Shown: one piece after another, positions 8,888-15,958 of the stretch
Position numbering within the stretch: position 1 is the first letter of the stretch
Layout of the letters: each line of letters starts with the position of its first letter
Assembly (NCBI RefSeq): GCF_001012825.1
Contig: NZ_LCZJ02000015.1
Location: forward strand, 52,661 to 116,660
Length of the DNA stretch: 64,000 bases
Direction of reading: 5' to 3'
DNA from: Paenibacillus etheri
GTDB lineage: Bacteria; Bacillota; Bacilli; Paenibacillales; Paenibacillaceae
Notes under the pieces: model-generated
Seen by the model: the letters and a program-made list of their open reading frames with translations, nothing else
The model's database searches: none
What the model was told of the DNA's origin: nothing
Translations under genes and position numbers: made by a program

Positions 8888-9118
8888 ATGCGAAACACAT
8901 TAGGAGATTTGAATAATCACCTGTTTGCTCAATTAGAGCGGCTAAGTGACGAGGAATTAACCGGAGAAAAATTGGCGGATGAGATCGGTAGAGCAAAGGC
9001 TGTGACAAGCGTCGCTTCTCAAATTATTGCAAATGGTTCCCTTGTATTGGATGCAATAAAGCTGACTGATGACAAAATGAATGCTAATACAGCCATCCCT
9101 AAGATGTTGGAGGGATAA
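8888..9118 (+). CDS. Conserved small phage protein, function unknown
   Basis: A 76-residue helical protein beginning MRNTLGDLNNHLFAQLERL and containing RAKAVTSVASQIIANGSLVL. This type recurs in Gram-positive prophages just before HNH or late-regulator genes, but I know no function. The start follows TAGGGGG by seven bases. Confidence 0.65.
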   Translation: MRNTLGDLNNHLFAQLERLSDEELTGEKLADEIGRAKAVTSVASQIIANGSLVLDAIKLTDDKMNANTAIPKMLEG

Positions 9119-9121
9119 TCA

Positions 9122-9712
9122 ATGTTCCGATACAGTTTGGAGCACAAGGAATTTATCAGCACCAACATTCATGGACGATATGTTCTGGAATTGACTTCAA
9201 TGTTTAATGAGAAGTTCGACGTGGAGATCCAGCCTTCGCAAATGAGAGCCTTCATCAAAAATAACGGGTTGAAGAGCGGAATCGATGCCAGGATCAAACC
9301 GGGTAGCGTTCCACCCAATAAGGGAAAGAAGAAGTTATGGACCGGCGGCGAAGATACTCAATTCAAGAAGGGCCATAAGCCGCACAATTACGTCCCTGTA
9401 GGCTCCGAGAGGGTCAATGGGGATGATTATGTCGATATCAAGATTGCCGACCCGAATAAATGGCGTGGAAAACACCTGATCATTTGGGAGCAGTACTGCG
9501 GTTGCTCTGTTCCCAAGGGACATGTAGTCATCTTTGGGGATGGGGACAGGCGCAACTTCGATCCATATAATTTGATTCTGGTTACCCGAGGGCAACTGGC
9601 GATCATGAATAAAAGAGGGTTTATCCAAAATGATGCAGAGCTCACAAGGAGTGGTATTATTTTGGCCAACATTATTCAAAAAATGGGGGAAAGAAAGCGG
9701 AGCAGACGTTAA
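9122..9712 (+). CDS. HNH endonuclease (phage, homing-like)
   Basis: A 196-residue protein. The N-terminus (about 1-70) carries a probable DNA-binding helical region. A GRKK-rich PNKGKKKLW linker and TQFKKGHKPHN follow. The C-terminal HNH-like fold includes HLIIWEQYCG, VPKGHVVIFGDGDRRNFDPY and NLILV. The final histidine-asparagine arrangement resembles the HNH_3 group. Location at the end of the early operon suggests a homing-type or packaging-associated nuclease. The start overlaps the end of the previous gene's region, with GGAGGG upstream. Confidence 0.8.
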   Translation: MFRYSLEHKEFISTNIHGRYVLELTSMFNEKFDVEIQPSQMRAFIKNNGLKSGIDARIKPGSVPPNKGKKKLWTGGEDTQFKKGHKPHNYVPVGSERVNGDDYVDIKIADPNKWRGKHLIIWEQYCGCSVPKGHVVIFGDGDRRNFDPYNLILVTRGQLAIMNKRGFIQNDAELTRSGIILANIIQKMGERKRSRR

Positions 9713-9769
9713 TGTACTTAATTGAACTGCAGCAAAAACTTTCTACTGATGAAAAACAATAATTGCAAA

Positions 9770-9800
9770 GACCCCCATTACCTTGGCCGGGGCGGGGGTC
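9770..9800 (+). terminator. GC-rich hairpin after the early operon
   Basis: GACCCC (9770-9775) pairs with GGGGTC (9795-9800). No clear T-run follows, so it may be a weak terminator or an RNA-stability hairpin between the early genes and the late regulator. Confidence 0.4.
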
Positions 9801-9850
9801 CTTCAGTTAAGCCATCCTCTTGACATTATAGCATAAAGGGGAGTAGGGGG

Positions 9851-10348
9851 ATGGCGATGGCGATGGCGTGGGGGCAGGATGAGCTTTTTCCAACAGCGAG
9901 TGAGGCAGAGATCCAGCGGACAAAGTTCCTCCTTTGTAAATTTAAAAGCATGTCGTTGTTAATGAACGACTATGAAGGATTTATGCAAGATATGCAGCAA
10001 GTGTCTATTGATGGAGAAGTCGCACGAAGGATCGATCAAGATGAGCTGCACGCCGACAAGTCTGCTAATGCCGTTATTCTGATGGAAAAGCAACGGTGGG
10101 TATACGAGCAGTATCAGCTTTATACAGGGGTTATCCGGCGAGCAACTGCTCTAATTCAGGACAAGGAAGCACGCGATGCAATTCAACATAGATATATTGA
10201 AGGCCATTCATTTAAGGAAACAGTAATGTTTTTTCGACATGGCATGAGTGATAGTACAATTCGGCGGAAGCTCAACGAAGGGATCGATAGTATTGCAAAT
10301 ACATTAAAGCTGATGGGGTTCTTCGATAATGATAATTCGGAATTTTAA
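9851..10348 (+). CDS. ArpU-like late transcription regulator
   Basis: A 165-residue protein resembling the ArpU/sigma-like family that switches on late genes in Gram-positive phages. It has an acidic helical N-terminus, QRWVYEQYQLYTGVIRRATA and a C-terminal HTH (AIQHRYIEGHSFKETVMFF then MSDSTIRRKLNEGI). The start has three tandem ATGGCG units, so ATG 9851, 9857 or 9863 could be used; AAGGGGAG and AGGGGG lie just upstream. Position between early genes and the packaging block fits a late activator. Confidence 0.75.
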   Translation: MAMAMAWGQDELFPTASEAEIQRTKFLLCKFKSMSLLMNDYEGFMQDMQQVSIDGEVARRIDQDELHADKSANAVILMEKQRWVYEQYQLYTGVIRRATALIQDKEARDAIQHRYIEGHSFKETVMFFRHGMSDSTIRRKLNEGIDSIANTLKLMGFFDNDNSEF

Positions 10349-10376
10349 ATGTTTAACATAAACGAATTATGATTGG

Positions 10377-10423
10377 AACAGCGACTGACGAAGAGAGGAA
10401 TTGTTCCAAGTCTTTCGCTGTTT
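10377..10423 (+). terminator. Hairpin downstream of late regulator
   Basis: AACAGCGA (10377-10384) pairs with TCGCTGTT (10415-10422), enclosing a smaller GGAA/TTCC stem-loop. A short T-stretch follows. It probably ends the regulator transcript; the minus-strand gene begins immediately downstream. Confidence 0.4.
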
Positions 10424-10439
10424 CACTTCAGTACGTGTC

Positions 10440-10943
10440 CTATAATTCAATTTCCCAGGCTCTTTGTTCAAGCTTTATATTCTTATTTACAAATTGAGGT
10501 CTGTTCCATATCGCCATAGTTAAAAAAATAACTGAATTAACGAATAAAAACCGATAATTTTTTTCTTTTTTTATATCTCCTGGAGTATTGGCTTGTAACT
10601 GTAAACAATAATTAGAAACAGGCTGACTAGAAAAACTCAATTCCTCAAGATTATGTGCAAATTCATTTCGTACTTTCCTAATCATATTAGCTTCTCTGGC
10701 TTCTTTGTCTGTAATAAAACCTAGGGCATGACATAGCTTGATTTTAGAACTAAATGTTCCAAGTGGTGAGTTCGGACCATTAAACAGTTCTGCTTTCGAG
10801 AAGTTGTCTACTAACGTTTCCTTGAGCAAATATTCTAATTTAGATTCAACCATTGCCGCTCCAATCAAAGCTGCTCCTCTATCTGTTTCCTTTTGGAAAT
10901 ATCCAATAAAATCAGTAAATGTTTCAAGATTGTTTTTTTTCAT
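10440..10943 (-). CDS. MltR-like protein with HEPN-type Rx4H motif
   Basis: A 167-residue protein on the opposite strand to the phage operons. It matches the MltR family pattern (DRGAALIGAAMVESKLEYLL, SPLGTFSSKIKLCHALG, IRKVRNEFAHN). RNEFAH is an Rx4H motif of the kind used by HEPN RNases, so an RNA-targeting or regulatory role is possible. The DNA is AT-rich compared with the phage core, and the antisense orientation suggests a lysogen-expressed accessory gene. GGAGG precedes the ATG at 10943. MltR function as a mannitol repressor is not implied here. Confidence 0.7.
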   Translation of the reverse strand: MKKNNLETFTDFIGYFQKETDRGAALIGAAMVESKLEYLLKETLVDNFSKAELFNGPNSPLGTFSSKIKLCHALGFITDKEAREANMIRKVRNEFAHNLEELSFSSQPVSNYCLQLQANTPGDIKKEKNYRFLFVNSVIFLTMAIWNRPQFVNKNIKLEQRAWEIEL

Positions 10944-11089
10944 ACCTAGCCTCCAATAGCATAGTTGTCTTTTATTTATAAAATTCGGTTGAATTATTTA
11001 ATTTAGATGGAAGTAATCGATCTAAAATGATCGCGATTTGAGCATAGCTTGACCGTATGTTGAACACCATATGACGCTTTTTCCATGCT

Positions 11090-11175
11090 ACTATGAGATT
11101 GTGGAAATCAGGCGAGAGTGACACATTCGGCCGCAGCAGCGGCGCTTAAGAGAAGCGTACCTCCTCTCGCTTTTT
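11090..11175 (+). ncRNA. Candidate structured antitoxin RNA ending in a terminator
   Basis: A possible extended -10 (TGCTACTAT, about 11086-11094) precedes a folded stretch. GCGAGAG (11112-11118) pairs with CTCTCGC (11164-11170), and GCCGC-AGCA-GCGGC (11130-11143) forms an inner hairpin. TTTTT follows at 11171-11175. The end of this putative RNA abuts the 3' end of the small hydrophobic ORF on the other strand, the convergent layout of Bacillus prophage type I systems such as txpA/RatA. The 5' end is not determined. Confidence 0.4.
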
Positions 11176-11277
11176 CTATGAAAACATTTGAAGTAGCTTG
11201 AAGATCATGGCTATTGATGCACCACCAACAAGAATTTTTAATATGACTGGTTTAAAAGCTTCGCTCACTCTATCCAT
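11176..11277 (-). CDS. Small hydrophobic peptide, candidate type I toxin
   Basis: A 33-residue reading frame with a near-ideal ribosome site (GGAGGT, ten bases before the ATG at 11277). The charged N-terminus MDRVSEAFK is followed by one hydrophobic helix (VILKILVGGASIAMIFKLL) and a short polar end. Size, single membrane helix and convergent position with a structured RNA resemble TxpA/BsrG-class prophage toxins, although no family match is claimed. It could instead be a holin-like peptide or chance ORF. Confidence 0.5.
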   Translation of the reverse strand: MDRVSEAFKPVILKILVGGASIAMIFKLLQMFS

Positions 11278-11389
11278 AAGTATAGTCACCTCCGTTATTT
11301 GTAGGACTAAAGTTCGACACCAAAAGAGGGAATTCCTTCCTTTGTGACGAATACAGACCTATACGATCATATTCGCGGAGGGGTTTCAA

Positions 11390-12001
11390 GTGGCAAGAAG
11401 AAAGAGTAAGGCGAAGCAGGAAGAGGAATTTGTAAACGGGGTAATGGTACTATCGTTATTCGGATCACTTGCCTTAACGTATACATTAACGAAATCGATT
11501 CAGGTCTCAATTATTGTATGTATCCTAGTCGTAGCAGTTGTTATTGCGGCACTGATATCGCGTAAATTGAAGCATGAAGAAAGATTGAAGAAATCTGGTA
11601 TTGCTGAGATCGATAAGATGGAGGGAGTTCAGTTCGAACAATACCTTGGCCACCTATTTCGATCTCAAGGATACAAAGCTGAAGTTACACAAGCAACAGG
11701 TGATTACGGCGCTGATCTGGTCCTATCTAAAGACGGGAAGCGAATTGTTGTCCAGGCTAAGCGATACAGTAAGAATGTTGGATTGAAGGCAGTTCAAGAG
11801 GTTCGCGGCGCAGTTTCGCATTACGGCGCGTCAGCTGCTTGGGTTGTAACGAACAGAGATTATACTGAGCAGGCTTACAAGCTAGCGAATTCAAATAATG
11901 TGCGTCTCATCGGCCGTGAAGAACTTATTGAAATGCTTCTGCAAATGAGAGAGAAGATGACAGCTGCTAAAAGAGCCAGTAATGCTAAGACGAGTGCTTA
12001 A
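11390..12001 (+). CDS. Membrane-anchored Mrr-like restriction endonuclease
   Basis: A 203-residue protein with two adjacent N-terminal membrane helices (about residues 17-56). A PD-(D/E)xK nuclease domain of the Mrr_cat type follows: KMEGVQFEQYLGHLF, GDYGADLVLSKDG and VVQAKRY supply the catalytic Asp and Gln-x-Lys. GTG 11390 follows GGAGGGGT. Mrr-type nucleases cleave modified or foreign DNA; membrane anchoring suggests action on incoming DNA. It lies in the accessory block and is probably lysogen-expressed. Confidence 0.85.
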   Translation: MARRKSKAKQEEEFVNGVMVLSLFGSLALTYTLTKSIQVSIIVCILVVAVVIAALISRKLKHEERLKKSGIAEIDKMEGVQFEQYLGHLFRSQGYKAEVTQATGDYGADLVLSKDGKRIVVQAKRYSKNVGLKAVQEVRGAVSHYGASAAWVVTNRDYTEQAYKLANSNNVRLIGREELIEMLLQMREKMTAAKRASNAKTSA

Positions 12002-12047
12002 GCGAAATAGTTAGCAATACAAAGCATGACATGTAAATAGATGTGCA

Positions 12048-12077
12048 AAAGCCTTATATTCACCGACGGTGGCTTTG
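12048..12077 (+). terminator. Hairpin after the Mrr-like gene
   Basis: AAGCC and CACCG pair with CGGTG and GGCTT across a short spacer, giving a stem about 47 bases after the stop codon. The T-run is short, so terminator strength is uncertain. The following stretch to 12300 has another hairpin near 12258-12286 (AGTCGCTC/GGGTGGCT then TTTTT), probably a second terminator, and no supported gene. Confidence 0.4.
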
Positions 12078-12301
12078 ACTCTTATTTCACCGGCTCTGTA
12101 AAATGGTCTTGTTCTCCTTTTTTACAAAGTCCGTAAAGATTTTAAGCAAAGAGCACAGCGCATTTGCTGCGGATGCGTAGCGGACGCCGTTCTTTATAAG
12201 CGTGTGAATTTGTCTGAAACGAAATTTCATCGCTAAAAATCATACATATCAAAGCTAAAGTCGCTCATTATTGGGTGGCTTTTTCTATTGGGGGAGTTAA
12301 T

Positions 12302-12439
12302 TTGAAGAAGAAAAAACAGCAACGGCGATTAAAAGATCCGCCTCGGCAGCCAACTAAGTGTAAGGGTTGCATATGGGGCCGTTGGGAAGGAACAGCGCAG
12401 TTTTGTGGAAGGCCGATCTGTGTAAAAAAAACTAAGTAG
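12302..12439 (+). CDS. Cys4 miniprotein, probable zinc-binding
   Basis: A 45-residue basic protein starting at TTG 12302, seven bases after GGGGGAG. It contains CKGC and, 12 residues later, CGRPIC, the four cysteines of a small zinc ribbon. The lysine-rich start suggests nucleic acid binding. The family is not recognised. It lies between two terminators and could be a separate small moron. Confidence 0.5.
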   Translation: MKKKKQQRRLKDPPRQPTKCKGCIWGRWEGTAQFCGRPICVKKTK

Positions 12440-12499
12440 AAATATAAAAATATTGTAAGATTTTAACTTGTGGCTTAGTATTGTTTTGGGGGGATGATA

Positions 12500-13144
12500 A
12501 TGAATAATAGAACCAAAGTGCAGAATCCACTTACGATAATAGCAATTTTTGCGGGAATTGCTGAAATAGCTGGTACAGGAGTTTTACTAGGATTACCTTT
12601 AGAGATTCAAAAAATATTTATTTGGTTCGTCATGCTATTTCCTATTGGTTTAGTGGGGCTTTTTTTTCTTGTGCTTTTGTTTAATCATAAGGTGTTATAT
12701 GCCCCGAGTGATTTTTCAAATGATCAATTATTCGTAGATCTTTTAAATAAAGGTAAGGTCCAAAGTGTTTTAAAAGACGCAACTAACATAATTCAAGAAG
12801 CAAAAGAGATTACGCAAACTGCCTCTGAAGATGAACAATCTCCTGAGGAGACTAAGTTATTAGGAAAACTTAATACGTTAACTAATATGCTAGAAAGTGC
12901 ACTTCAATATAATGAAGAAAATTATGAGGATGTCTCAAGTTTCCTTAATGCACAGGGAGATTCAACAAATGTACAAAATTTAATTATAGAGCAGTTAGAA
13001 AAAGTAGGTAGTAATGGCATATGGTTAGATGATCTATGCAAAAAAATCTCGGTTAGCAAAGGTAAAGTAACTATATTAGTTCAAGTATTATTGAATAAAG
13101 GAGTAATAGTAAAAAAGAATGGGAAATATATGCTTAAACTATGA
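12500..13144 (+). CDS. Membrane protein with C-terminal winged-helix-like region
   Basis: A protein of about 214 residues with two membrane helices (residues about 10-33 and 38-62), a glutamate-rich linker and a C-terminal segment (LEKVGSNGIWLDDLCKKISV, VSKGKVTILVQVLLNKGVIV) that looks like a winged helix. ATG 12500 is chosen because the G-run ending at 12493 suits it better than the overlapping ATG 12494. The DNA is much more AT-rich than the phage core. The architecture suggests a membrane-linked sensor or regulator; no family is named. Confidence 0.6.
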   Translation: MNNRTKVQNPLTIIAIFAGIAEIAGTGVLLGLPLEIQKIFIWFVMLFPIGLVGLFFLVLLFNHKVLYAPSDFSNDQLFVDLLNKGKVQSVLKDATNIIQEAKEITQTASEDEQSPEETKLLGKLNTLTNMLESALQYNEENYEDVSSFLNAQGDSTNVQNLIIEQLEKVGSNGIWLDDLCKKISVSKGKVTILVQVLLNKGVIVKKNGKYMLKL

Positions 13145-13157
13145 AATATAATGCAAA

Positions 13158-13183
13158 AGTATCCTATTAGGGTGCTTTTTTTT
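13158..13183 (+). terminator. Rho-independent terminator
   Basis: AGTATCCT pairs with AGGGTGCT across an ATT loop and is followed by eight T residues, directly after the membrane/winged-helix gene. No gene is supported from here to 13436. Confidence 0.75.
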
Positions 13184-13436
13184 GCCTATAAACAGCCTTC
13201 TGTGAGCCGTTCTCAGGCTTAATATGAAAGAACGTGTGTTTGTGTGGTGAAGGGAAAATAGGAGCGGGACAGGCTGATTCTCTTCATCTCTTGCCGGATA
13301 TCTGCCTGCCCAAAGATGAAAAACCAACTCAACTCAAATGCAATAATTATGAAAGATAAATCTGAGAAGGAAATGGTATACAGAATATAGAATACACTTC
13401 TTCATATAAACTAATATCAAAAGGAAGAGGTTCTAT

Positions 13437-14249
13437 ATGAGAGATGTTCATGTACAGATTTTTAATAGTGGCATGTACTACACAAAAAAATATGATCTGG
13501 GTAGCTATTGGGAAGTGAATCAAATTTTCACCAGAGAATATACTTACGATTGCTACTGTCCTAAGTGTGAGAGGGGAAGTGTTTTCACAAAGGTGCCAGA
13601 ACCCCATAGTATTGGCGGTGCCAGTATTCCTTTTGTGGATACTATTCCTAGCCAAAGAGAAGTATGTAAAAGTTTGACTTTACATTGTTCTCGTAATGAG
13701 CACCATACTATTAGTTTTTATTTTAGGCTCTACAAACCTTCAATTCATTATATTGAACTTACTAAAGTTGGGCAGTATCCCTCAATTGCAGATTTAAGTA
13801 ATGCAGATACAAAAAAATACTCGAAAGTATTGGGGAGGACTGACAACCACGAACTCAATAAGGCTATAGGATTATTTGCTCATGGTGTTGGTATAGGATC
13901 ATTTGTTTATTTAAGACGTATTTTTGAAAATTTGATTGAAGAAGCACATCAACAGGCTATAGGAAGTCCGGAATGGGATGATTCAGAGTATTCTTCATCA
14001 AGAATGAATGAAAAGATAGCCTTATTAAAGGAATATGTTCCTGCATTTTTGCTTGAAAATAGATTTATTTACTCAATACTTAGTAAAGGTATACATGAAT
14101 TAAGTGAAGAGGAATGTAAAGAAGCTTTTCCTGCTGTGAGAATAGGGATTGAGTTCATTCTCGACGAAAAAATCAATAAGCAGGAGGAGTTACAAAAGAG
14201 ATCTGCTGCAAGACAATCTCTTGAGGAACTACATGCAAGATATAAATAA
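13437..14249 (+). CDS. Cys-rich protein with DUF4145-like C-terminus
   Basis: A 270-residue protein. The N-terminal part has CYCPKC (near residue 41) and a later cysteine-histidine pair (HCSRNEHH), suggesting a zinc site. Residues about 140-245 (GSFVYLRRIFENLIEEAH, YVPAFLLENRFIYSILSKGI, IHELSEEECKEAFPAVR) resemble the helical DUF4145/HEPN-like fold seen in defence-associated genes. No Rx4-6H motif is obvious, so RNase activity is not supported. AT-rich with its own terminator, so probably a moron. Confidence 0.65.
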   Translation: MRDVHVQIFNSGMYYTKKYDLGSYWEVNQIFTREYTYDCYCPKCERGSVFTKVPEPHSIGGASIPFVDTIPSQREVCKSLTLHCSRNEHHTISFYFRLYKPSIHYIELTKVGQYPSIADLSNADTKKYSKVLGRTDNHELNKAIGLFAHGVGIGSFVYLRRIFENLIEEAHQQAIGSPEWDDSEYSSSRMNEKIALLKEYVPAFLLENRFIYSILSKGIHELSEEECKEAFPAVRIGIEFILDEKINKQEELQKRSAARQSLEELHARYK

Positions 14250-14262
14250 AGATACATACTTT

Positions 14263-14294
14263 AAGTCACTCTACGGAGTGGCTTTTCATTTTTT
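14263..14294 (+). terminator. Rho-independent terminator
   Basis: AGTCACTC pairs with GGAGTGGCT across a short loop, followed by T-rich TTTTCATTTTTT. It separates the AT-rich accessory block from the ParB-methyltransferase genes. Confidence 0.7.
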
Positions 14295-14308
14295 AGGGAG
14301 GCCCCACC

Positions 14309-14845
14309 ATGGACATCAGAATCATACCGATCGAGCAGCTCAATGCAGCTGTCTATAACCCCCGCGTCGACCTTCAGCCGGGAGATCTAGAATACGAGAA
14401 GCTTCGCCGCAGCCTGGATGAATTCGGCTACATTGACCCGATTGTGTGGAATGAACAGACCGGAAACATGGTCGGCGGCCACCAACGATACAAGGTGCTG
14501 GTAAATGAGCAGGGCTGCACGGAACTGGCCGTTTCGGTAGTCAACTTAGACCCGGATCGGGAGCGACTGCTGAATCTGGCACTGAATAAAGTGTCTGGTC
14601 GCTGGGATGACGAGGCGCTGGCGCAATTACTAGGTGAGCTGCAAGAGGGTGGGGCCGATCTGGCGCTGTCCGGTTTTGATGCAGGAGAAGCTGAGAGGTT
14701 AATCGCTGATTTCACTGAGCCGGCTGCTGATCAGCTTGGAGATTTCCAGAACCGTGAGTTAGATGTCAGTGAATTCGATGAGTCACGCTTTGATTGTAAA
14801 TGTCCTCGTTGTGGATTCGTCTTTGATAAAGAGGACGCTTCATGA
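14309..14845 (+). CDS. ParB/Srx-like nuclease-domain protein
   Basis: A 178-residue protein with a ParB N-terminal domain (IPIEQLNAAVYNPR, GYIDPIVWNEQTGNMVGGHQ, then RYKVL) and a C-terminal CKCPRCGF zinc-knuckle-like tail. In phages this domain is commonly fused to or placed next to DNA methyltransferases and terminases, where it may bind DNA or hydrolyse nucleotides. AGGGAGG precedes ATG 14309. The stop overlaps the methyltransferase ATG, so the two are co-translated. Confidence 0.85.
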   Translation: MDIRIIPIEQLNAAVYNPRVDLQPGDLEYEKLRRSLDEFGYIDPIVWNEQTGNMVGGHQRYKVLVNEQGCTELAVSVVNLDPDRERLLNLALNKVSGRWDDEALAQLLGELQEGGADLALSGFDAGEAERLIADFTEPAADQLGDFQNRELDVSEFDESRFDCKCPRCGFVFDKEDAS

Positions 14846-15879
14846 GTCGTCCAGCATGGGATTGGAGGTTATCAGATCTTTCCAACGTCCAGAAGAATGG
14901 GAGAATGGTATTTTCTTGCTTCTCCTGTGGCGGTGGCTCTACGATGGGATATAAGCTGGCAGGATACACGGTGCTGGGCAATGTAGAGATCGACCCACAG
15001 ATGATGCGGATCTATCGGCAGAATCATAAGCCGAAGTATCCATTTTTGTTGCCCATTCAGGATTTCAAGGCGTTGCCTAATCAAGAGCTTCCACCTGAGT
15101 TGTTTGACCTAGATATCTTGGATGGTTCGCCGCCTTGTAGCGTGTTTTCCATGGCAGGAGATCGAGAGGACAAGTGGGGTGGGGAGCATGCTTTCCGCGA
15201 GGAACAGGCAGTGCAGCGACTGGATGATCTATTCTTTGATTTCTTGGATGTGGCTGAGAAGCTTCGGCCCAAGGTGGCTATCGCCGAGAACGTTCGAGGC
15301 ATGATGGTTGGAAAAGCCCGGGGCTTCATCAGTTTGGTCTTGTCTCGCTTTCGAGAGCTTGGGTATAAGCCACAACTCTTTCTACTAAATTCGGCTACTA
15401 TGGGCGTCCCTCAAAAAAGGGAACGCCTTTTCTTTATCGCTTCTCGGGAGGATCAAAACCTTCCATCGCTCCAATTGGAATTCAACGAGCCGCCTATACT
15501 ATATGGAGATATTCGTAGTGGAGAGGGTTCTCCGATAAATCCAGATAGCAAGACATATACCCGCTGGCATAAACGACGTCCACCAGATTTAAATATGGGC
15601 GATGTGACTGAACGAGAAGAAGGGAAAATGAGCAACTTCAACACGATCCTGCTTAAAGATCAGAAGGTAGCGAACACTCTAGCCAGTTCATCTGTGTTTC
15701 TTCGGACGGATCAGCCGAGACACATCAGCGATATGGATGCGATTCGTATGCAGACATTTCCTTCGGATTATGATTTTATGGATGCTAATGTGCAGTATGT
15801 ATGCGGTATGAGCGTTCCGCCGTTGATGATGAAGAAGTTAGCGGAGCAGATCAATCTTCAATGGTTAAGTGAAAAATAG
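14842..15879 (+). CDS. DNA (cytosine-5) methyltransferase
   Basis: A 345-residue C5-methyltransferase that would mark phage DNA, probably to evade host restriction. Visible motifs: FSCFSCGGGSTMGYKLAG (SAM-binding motif I), DGSPPCSVFSMAG (motif IV, catalytic Cys99), AENVRGM (motif VI), VPQKRERLFFIA (motif VIII), and MQTFPSDYDF plus CGMSVPP (motifs IX-X). The target site cannot be read. It is co-transcribed with the ParB-like gene, and the HEPN protein gene begins 79 bases downstream. Confidence 0.93.
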   Translation: MSRPAWDWRLSDLSNVQKNGRMVFSCFSCGGGSTMGYKLAGYTVLGNVEIDPQMMRIYRQNHKPKYPFLLPIQDFKALPNQELPPELFDLDILDGSPPCSVFSMAGDREDKWGGEHAFREEQAVQRLDDLFFDFLDVAEKLRPKVAIAENVRGMMVGKARGFISLVLSRFRELGYKPQLFLLNSATMGVPQKRERLFFIASREDQNLPSLQLEFNEPPILYGDIRSGEGSPINPDSKTYTRWHKRRPPDLNMGDVTEREEGKMSNFNTILLKDQKVANTLASSSVFLRTDQPRHISDMDAIRMQTFPSDYDFMDANVQYVCGMSVPPLMMKKLAEQINLQWLSEK

Positions 15880-15958
15880 ATAAAAAGGTGTAAATATCGA
15901 TACATCTAAATATATGTTATTATTGATAGAAAATATATCTTAGTTGGTAGGTGAGTCC

